DNA from: an uncultured Marinobacterium sp.
GTDB lineage: Bacteria > Pseudomonadota > Gammaproteobacteria > Pseudomonadales > Balneatricaceae
Length of the DNA stretch: 64,000 nucleotides
Direction of reading: 5' to 3'
Assembly (NCBI GenBank): GCA_947501565.1
Contig: CANMWJ010000015.1
Location: 1 to 64,000, forward strand
Part shown: piece by piece, positions 60,038 through 64,000 of the stretch
How the letters are laid out: each line of letters opens with the position of its first letter
How positions within the stretch are numbered: the stretch's first letter is position 1
The notes under the pieces: model-generated
Seen by the model: only the letters and a program-made list of their open reading frames with translations
What the model was told of the DNA's origin: nothing
The model's database searches: none
Translations under genes and position numbers: made by a program

Positions 60038-61504
60038 TTAGGTCAGCCGACGGATAATCTCGGCCAAGCGATCAATACCCGGCCGGATACGCTCTGTCGC
60101 GATGGAGGAGTAACCCAACCGGAAAAAGTTAAGCGGCGGATCATCCTGCTGGAAGTAGATATCGCCCGATTCGATCACCACGCCTTTCTCCAGCGCCAGG
60201 CGTTTCAGCTCGCGCGCATCCAAGCCTTCAGGCCCTTTGACCCAATAACAGGAGCCACCAAACACCGGCGGTTTTGCCGATTCCGGCAGGCAATCCTGTA
60301 GGGCATCGCCAACCTCCTTCCAGCGCTCCTCGTACACCTGCACGATGCTGCGGATCAGGGAGTCGTGGTAACCCCGAGCCAGGAACAGGCCGACCGCCCG
60401 TTGGTTGTTCATCGGAGGGTGGCGCAGCATCATGCGGCGGAATTCGCGTAGCTCGCGGATCAGCTCTTTGGGGCCGACGATAAAGCCAAGCCGCAAACCG
60501 GGAGACAGCGTTTTCGACAAACTACCCAGATAGATCACCCGACCGGTCTTATCCAGACTCTTCAACGCGGGCGTGGGATTATCGGCAAAGCTGGTTTCAC
60601 ACTCGTAGTCATCCTCGATGATCAGAAAATCATCCTGCGAGGCTTGTTCCAGCAGCTCGCGCCGCCGTTCCATCGGCATGGTGACCGTGGTGGGGAACTG
60701 GTGACTCGGGGTGGTAAAGATCAGGTCGCAGCCCTTCAGTTGATCGCCGGTTTTCAGTCCCTGTTCGTCCACCTCCAGCGAGCGGGTGGTGGCACCGGCG
60801 TAGCAGGCCATGCGCACCAGATCGGGGTAACCGGGATTTTCCAAACCGAAGGTAGAACCTTTGCTCATCAGCAGCTGCATCAGCATATACAAACCATGCT
60901 GGGCACCTACGGTGATCAGGATCTCTTCCGGATCAGCCCAGACGGCACGGCGTGGTAACAGCCGACTGTGGATCTGCTCGATCAGCAGGGCGTCGTCATC
61001 GTCGTAACGGTCGCCCGCCCATTCGCCGATTGCGCCGACGGTGACCGATTCCTTACAACACTCCCGCCAGTGGTGGGTGGGGAACATCTTCGGATCAAGC
61101 TGACCGTAGATAAACGGGTAGGGGTAGTCGCGCCAGCGGTGCAGCTTGTTGAGCTTGTGATCGGTGGGGCGGTGTTTCAGGTAACGATCCCAGTCCGGCG
61201 CGTTGCCGGTGATAGTCTCGGCAGCCTCTGCATCAGGTTGGGCGCTGCTCTTCAGCATCTCCGGATTGACGAAAAATCCGGCACGGGCTTTGGAGATCAG
61301 ATAACCGTCATCCAGCAGATGTTCGTAGGCCAGAATCACCGTATTACGCGATACGCCCAGCATTTCCGCCAGCTTGCGGGTCGAGGGCAACGCCAGATCG
61401 GGTGGGATATGCCCCTCGATAATGGCGCGGCTGATCTGCTCGCGAATCTGCTGCTGCAGACTGCAATCGGCATTCGGTGAGAGATGGAAGAGGTGTTGCA
61501 ACAT
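60038..61504 (-). CDS. MocR-family regulator (GntR HTH fused to aminotransferase domain)
   Basis: A 488-residue regulator. The N-terminal GntR winged helix (about residues 10-80) reads IREQISRAIIEGHIPPDLALPSTRKLAEMLGVSRNTVILAYEHLLDDGYL. The fold-I aminotransferase-like domain (about 110-488) has the PLP lysine in YLGSLSKTLSPGLRLGF. MocR proteins sense PLP-bound amino compounds (GabR, TauR, PdxR). Its own upstream region has TGGAACCA, a block also present in the shared mmsA/TRAP 2 motif, which makes it the best candidate regulator of both. Confidence 0.9.
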   Translation of the reverse strand: MLQHLFHLSPNADCSLQQQIREQISRAIIEGHIPPDLALPSTRKLAEMLGVSRNTVILAYEHLLDDGYLISKARAGFFVNPEMLKSSAQPDAEAAETITGNAPDWDRYLKHRPTDHKLNKLHRWRDYPYPFIYGQLDPKMFPTHHWRECCKESVTVGAIGEWAGDRYDDDDALLIEQIHSRLLPRRAVWADPEEILITVGAQHGLYMLMQLLMSKGSTFGLENPGYPDLVRMACYAGATTRSLEVDEQGLKTGDQLKGCDLIFTTPSHQFPTTVTMPMERRRELLEQASQDDFLIIEDDYECETSFADNPTPALKSLDKTGRVIYLGSLSKTLSPGLRLGFIVGPKELIRELREFRRMMLRHPPMNNQRAVGLFLARGYHDSLIRSIVQVYEERWKEVGDALQDCLPESAKPPVFGGSCYWVKGPEGLDARELKRLALEKGVVIESGDIYFQQDDPPLNFFRLGYSSIATERIRPGIDRLAEIIRRLT

Positions 61505-61629
61505 CTGATGACCCCTGAACCTGTGATTATTTTTATTATGACCTTAAAGTAGGCGCCGGGAGCATATATGAGTAGTACCAGCACTACCAGAAATCTGGTT
61601 CCATAACGGCGCTGAGAACCCTCAAAGCC

Positions 61630-61810
61630 TTATTTCACAGGCGCTGTAAGCCAGTCGACCAGCAAGCGCACACGTCGGGGCAGCAGCCGCCGACCGGGAT
61701 AAACAAGGTACATGGAGCGGTCCTGCGGTGTTAAACCTTCGATCTGTATCGGGCGCAGCTCGCCTTTGATCATATTGGTGGGCAGCGCCACCAACGACAG
61801 CGCGCTGATG
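61630..61810 (-). pseudogene. 3' fragment of a LysR-family gene
   Basis: The minus strand encodes about 60 residues typical of a LysR C-terminus (GELRPIQIEGLTPQDRSMYLVYPGRRLLPRRVRLLVDWL, then a stop). The HTH and most of the effector domain are missing; the frame joins directly to a hydrolase fragment at about 61808. Confidence 0.7.
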
Positions 61811-62017
61811 TTCCAGGCCCCTTATTACACCGAAAGCGATCGCGGCCTGATCCCGGAGTACGACAATCAGTTCAATCTGGCATCCTGGAAAGGTTGGCTT
61901 ACCTATGACGCCCAGACAGGTGCGGCGGCACAGGATAAGCCGGTGCTGATGGTGGCCTCTGAAGCTATGGCGTTGCCGGATGGTGCAAAAGCCTATCAGG
62001 AGAAAGCGCTGAAATAA
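61808..62017 (+). pseudogene. Internal/3' fragment of an alpha/beta hydrolase
   Basis: The plus strand encodes about 69 residues (from FQAPYYTESDRGLIPEYDNQF to a stop) that align closely with residues about 217-285 of the hydrolase at 48571. The N-terminal two thirds and the true C-terminus are lost. Together with the LysR fragment it marks a collapsed divergent LysR/hydrolase pair. Confidence 0.75.
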
Positions 62018-62146
62018 TCACTGTCCTTTTAATAATGCAGACACCTTCTAATAGGCGATGTCTGCTATCGGCACAAAGGAGTCATGAGGACTCACGAAAA
62101 TTGTGTTTAATTTCAACCTCTGTGAAATTTGGAAACGGACATTAGT

Positions 62147-62187
62147 GCCCCATAGTAAAAAACTTGAAATCCGTATTACCATGGGGC
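62147..62187. promoter_or_regulatory. Inverted repeat downstream of the acetyltransferase gene
   Basis: GCCCCATAGTAA and TTACCATGGGGC pair at 11 of 12 positions across a 17-base loop, just beyond the stop of the minus-strand acetyltransferase gene. There is no T-run; a weak terminator is possible. Confidence 0.4.
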
Positions 62188-62203
62188 GAATAAATTTTAG
62201 CTT

Positions 62204-62710
62204 TCAGCCCTGAGCAAGAAACGCCTCATGGTAAGTTACCTCGCCTTTTGCTACCTCGCCATCGAAAGACAACGCCTGAAAGTATTCTTGTGGAACACCT
62301 GGCAGAACAAGGTTTGTGTTGGCTTCAAAACCAAAGCGACTGTAATAATCCGGCTCTCCCAGCAAGACGCAACCGGATGCTCCCTGCAATTTCAATAAAG
62401 TCAACACTTCATTCATGAGTAGTGATCCGATGCTTTTTCCTTGCTGCTCAGGAACAACCGACAGAGGACCAAGCCCATACCAATTCTGACTACTGTCTGT
62501 GATGACTACCGGTGAAACAGCAACATGTCCGACAACAACCCCGTCTAATTCAGCTACGAGCGAGACTGACAACTGCTGTGCTTTTCGTAGCTCGTTAATG
62601 ATGTGATGCTCTGTATGGCTGCTATGGGAAGCATTCCGGAAAGCAGACCGGGTCACAGCTTCTATAGCTGATTCGTCACTCGGGATTTCACTGCGTATGT
62701 TTATTTTCAT
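62204..62710 (-). CDS. GNAT-family N-acetyltransferase
   Basis: A 168-residue acetyltransferase of the YhbS type: INIRSEIPSDESAIEAVTRSAF at the start, VGHVAVSPV, then the acetyl-CoA loop GLGPLSVVPEQQGKSIGSLLMNEVL and GCVLLGEPDYYSRFGFE. Substrate unknown. The ATG at 62710 is preferred because homologues begin near here; the frame is open to a GTG 39 bases upstream. Confidence 0.82.
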   Translation of the reverse strand: MKINIRSEIPSDESAIEAVTRSAFRNASHSSHTEHHIINELRKAQQLSVSLVAELDGVVVGHVAVSPVVITDSSQNWYGLGPLSVVPEQQGKSIGSLLMNEVLTLLKLQGASGCVLLGEPDYYSRFGFEANTNLVLPGVPQEYFQALSFDGEVAKGEVTYHEAFLAQG

Positions 62711-62796
62711 ATTTTGAAACTCGTTGCATAACTGCGGATTCTGCGACACTGAAGATTCAGTGCGCAGAACTAGGTTATTAATAGTTAAAGTACTGG

Positions 62797-63840
62797 TTAC
62801 CGACCTTTCTTACGGAACCTTGCTTCGCTTTGTACTGCACGATAGAAACGACTTTTTGAGCGGTCTCTTGCCCGTTTCTCTGCGAGGCTGGCACCATTGT
62901 GTGCCTGTTCACGCATCAGCTTGAGGTAGTTTGACAGGCGGCGCTGATCAATCTGTGATGCTTTAAGGGCCACCTGTACTGCACAACCAGGCTCAGAATG
63001 ATGCTGGCAATCGCTGTAACGACACTGTGCAGACAGTGCATCGATGTCGGCAAAAGTCTCCTGTAGACCCGATTCGCAATCAGCCAGCTGTAGCTCACGC
63101 ATGCCCGGTGTATCCAGCAAAATACCGCTGTTCGGCATCAGGTGCAGCGTACGGGAGGTAGTCGTATGCCTGCCTTTATTGTCTGAATTCCTGGCTGATG
63201 CTGTCTGCTGAGCCGCCTGACCCAGCAAGGTGTTAACAAGGGTTGATTTACCAACGCCAGAAGATCCAAGAACAGCTACGGTATTACCAAGTCGGCACCA
63301 GGGCTCCAATACCCGTACGCTATTGGCATCAAGTGCATTGATCGCTTCAACCATGAGCAATGGATCAAGGGCCTGAATTTGGCGTAGATAGCTGGCTGGA
63401 TCGATACATTCATCCGACTTGGTTAACACCACCACAGCTTCTGCACCTGCTTCTTTGGTCAAGGCCAGATAGCGCTCGATCCGATTCAGGGAGAAATTGT
63501 GGTTCAGCGAAGTGGTCACGAACACCGTATCAACGTTGGCAGCAATCAGCTGCTCGGAGACTTTGCTGCCAGACGCCTTACGTGAGAATCGTGACAGACG
63601 GTCCAGTGCACGATGAAAAGCCCCATCGCCGTTCAATAGAATCCAGTCGCCGACTGTTAGAACAGGCATCTTCGCTGTGAGGGATAAGTCCTGCTTGCCT
63701 TGTTCGGTATAAAGTTCAAGATACGATCGATGCTGCGCGATAATTCTGGCAGGAACGTACTGCGTACACTCTTCAAGTGTGATTTGTTGCTGGAAAAAAG
63801 GAGTCCATCCCAGTTGGGACAGAGAATAAACTGTAGTCAT
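62797..63840 (-). CDS. rsgA: Ribosome small-subunit-dependent GTPase A (RsgA family)
   Basis: A 347-residue circularly permuted GTPase that helps late 30S maturation. The OB domain (about residues 28-95) is followed by the permuted G motifs TKSD (140-143), the P-loop GSSGVGKST (192-200) and DTPG (243-246). A C-terminal zinc site has Cys273, Cys278, a His at 280/281 and Cys286. The start MTTVYS at 63840 has AGGGG 5 bases upstream. It may be a second RsgA paralogue. The leader (63841-63990) contains a short ORF and competing stems. Confidence 0.92.
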   Translation of the reverse strand: MTTVYSLSQLGWTPFFQQQITLEECTQYVPARIIAQHRSYLELYTEQGKQDLSLTAKMPVLTVGDWILLNGDGAFHRALDRLSRFSRKASGSKVSEQLIAANVDTVFVTTSLNHNFSLNRIERYLALTKEAGAEAVVVLTKSDECIDPASYLRQIQALDPLLMVEAINALDANSVRVLEPWCRLGNTVAVLGSSGVGKSTLVNTLLGQAAQQTASARNSDNKGRHTTTSRTLHLMPNSGILLDTPGMRELQLADCESGLQETFADIDALSAQCRYSDCQHHSEPGCAVQVALKASQIDQRRLSNYLKLMREQAHNGASLAEKRARDRSKSRFYRAVQSEARFRKKGR

Positions 63841-63845
63841 AAGAA

Positions 63846-63959
63846 CCCCTGACGCATACAAAAGTAGCGTCCGATAAATGATTCATCGGGGGCAAAGACG
63901 CCCCGGCTTAAAAACCGGGCAGAGAAATCAGGTTAAGCGAATTTCAGCTTACTGCCCGG
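63846..63959 (-). promoter_or_regulatory. Candidate attenuator leader of rsgA
   Basis: On the minus strand, segment 1 CCGGGCAG (63952-63959, inside the leader ORF) can pair with segment 2 CTGCCCGG (63915-63922). Segment 2 can instead pair with segment 3 GCCGGGGC (63900-63907), and segment 3 with segment 4 GCCCCC (63888-63893). The rsgA ribosome site AGGGG (63846-63850) is complementary to CCCC in segment 4. This gives mutually exclusive folds of the 1:2, 2:3, 3:4 kind. Function is inferred. Confidence 0.5.
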
Positions 63960-63979
63960 AAGGTTTTGACTACAATCAT
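63944..63979 (-). CDS. Leader peptide upstream of rsgA
   Basis: An 11-codon ORF encoding MIVVKTFRAVS with a strong GGAGGG ribosome site 5 bases before the ATG. It ends within stem segment 1 of the leader, so ribosome position on it would decide which stem forms. Too short for family assignment. Confidence 0.5.
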   Translation of the reverse strand: MIVVKTFRAVS

Positions 63980-64000
63980 GTTTACCCTCCAGCGTGATAT

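Noticed and set aside
63846-63959. rsgA leader considered as a manganese (yybP-ykoY) or other known riboswitch
   Set aside because: I could not find the conserved loops of that class, and a translated short ORF with competing stems explains the structure better. A covariance-model search would settle it.

Overview
The window looks like chromosomal DNA from a heterotrophic, probably marine gammaproteobacterium of the Oceanospirillales type. The reasons are its TRAP and tripartite tricarboxylate (TTT) transporters, a gammaproteobacterial TyrS, many LysR regulators, REP-type intergenic repeats and amine/amino-acid catabolic genes. This assignment is inference: there is no rRNA in the window, and I recognised no tRNA or CRISPR.

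Layout. 0-7 kb: an MscS channel, a LysR regulator, a complete TRAP transporter (copy 1), a class I glutamine amidotransferase and a truncated acetyltransferase. 7-22 kb: an amine-catabolic region with an omega-aminotransferase, two LuxR-type regulators, a moaF / FAD amine oxidase / cupin operon, a usp-tctCBA transport operon, tyrS, an outer-membrane porin and a Tat-exported agmatine deiminase-like enzyme. Six copies of a 20-bp dyad (8-4-8, TATCAACC-N4-GGTTGATA-like, the size of a lux box) sit upstream of genes across this region and suggest one regulon. 22-29 kb: a HupE/UreJ protein with its anchor protein, a LysR/VOC pair, the folate-independent methionine synthase pair mesX-mesD, and a reductase/TetR pair. 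29.5-37.8 kb: a patchwork island with merR-merC, a CDF transporter, a dihaem cytochrome, a DMT exporter and several orphan genes. It is bounded by two diverged copies of a small GDCCVxC metal-associated gene, and the distal copy still carries the tail of a lost merC.

37.9-46.7 kb: a ferredoxin-reductase-like flavoprotein, then a tight seven-gene operon: alr, a DUF1445 gene, pxpA, pxpB, pxpC, a DUF4392 gene and a D-amino-acid transaminase gene. DUF1445 and DUF4392 are the two halves of the vertebrate D-glutamate cyclase, here split and placed around 5-oxoprolinase. The operon reads as a route from D-amino acids through D-glutamate and 5-oxoproline back to glutamate. I rate it the most interesting system in the window. 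A lone cyclic-nucleotide-binding protein follows it.

46.7-64 kb: REP-rich DNA with a fossil of a tricarballylate-dehydrogenase-like gene, a PhnA/YjdM protein, a lipoprotein alpha/beta hydrolase, a LysR/monooxygenase pair, the methylmalonate-semialdehyde dehydrogenase mmsA, an exported thrombospondin-type-3-repeat protein, a second TRAP operon nearly identical in its large permease to copy 1, a tandem REP array, a MocR regulator, a LysR/hydrolase gene fossil, an acetyltransferase and an rsgA-type GTPase. mmsA and TRAP copy 2 share a long promoter motif, probably read by the MocR protein. The rsgA leader carries a well-initiated 11-codon ORF and mutually exclusive stems, which suggests attenuation.
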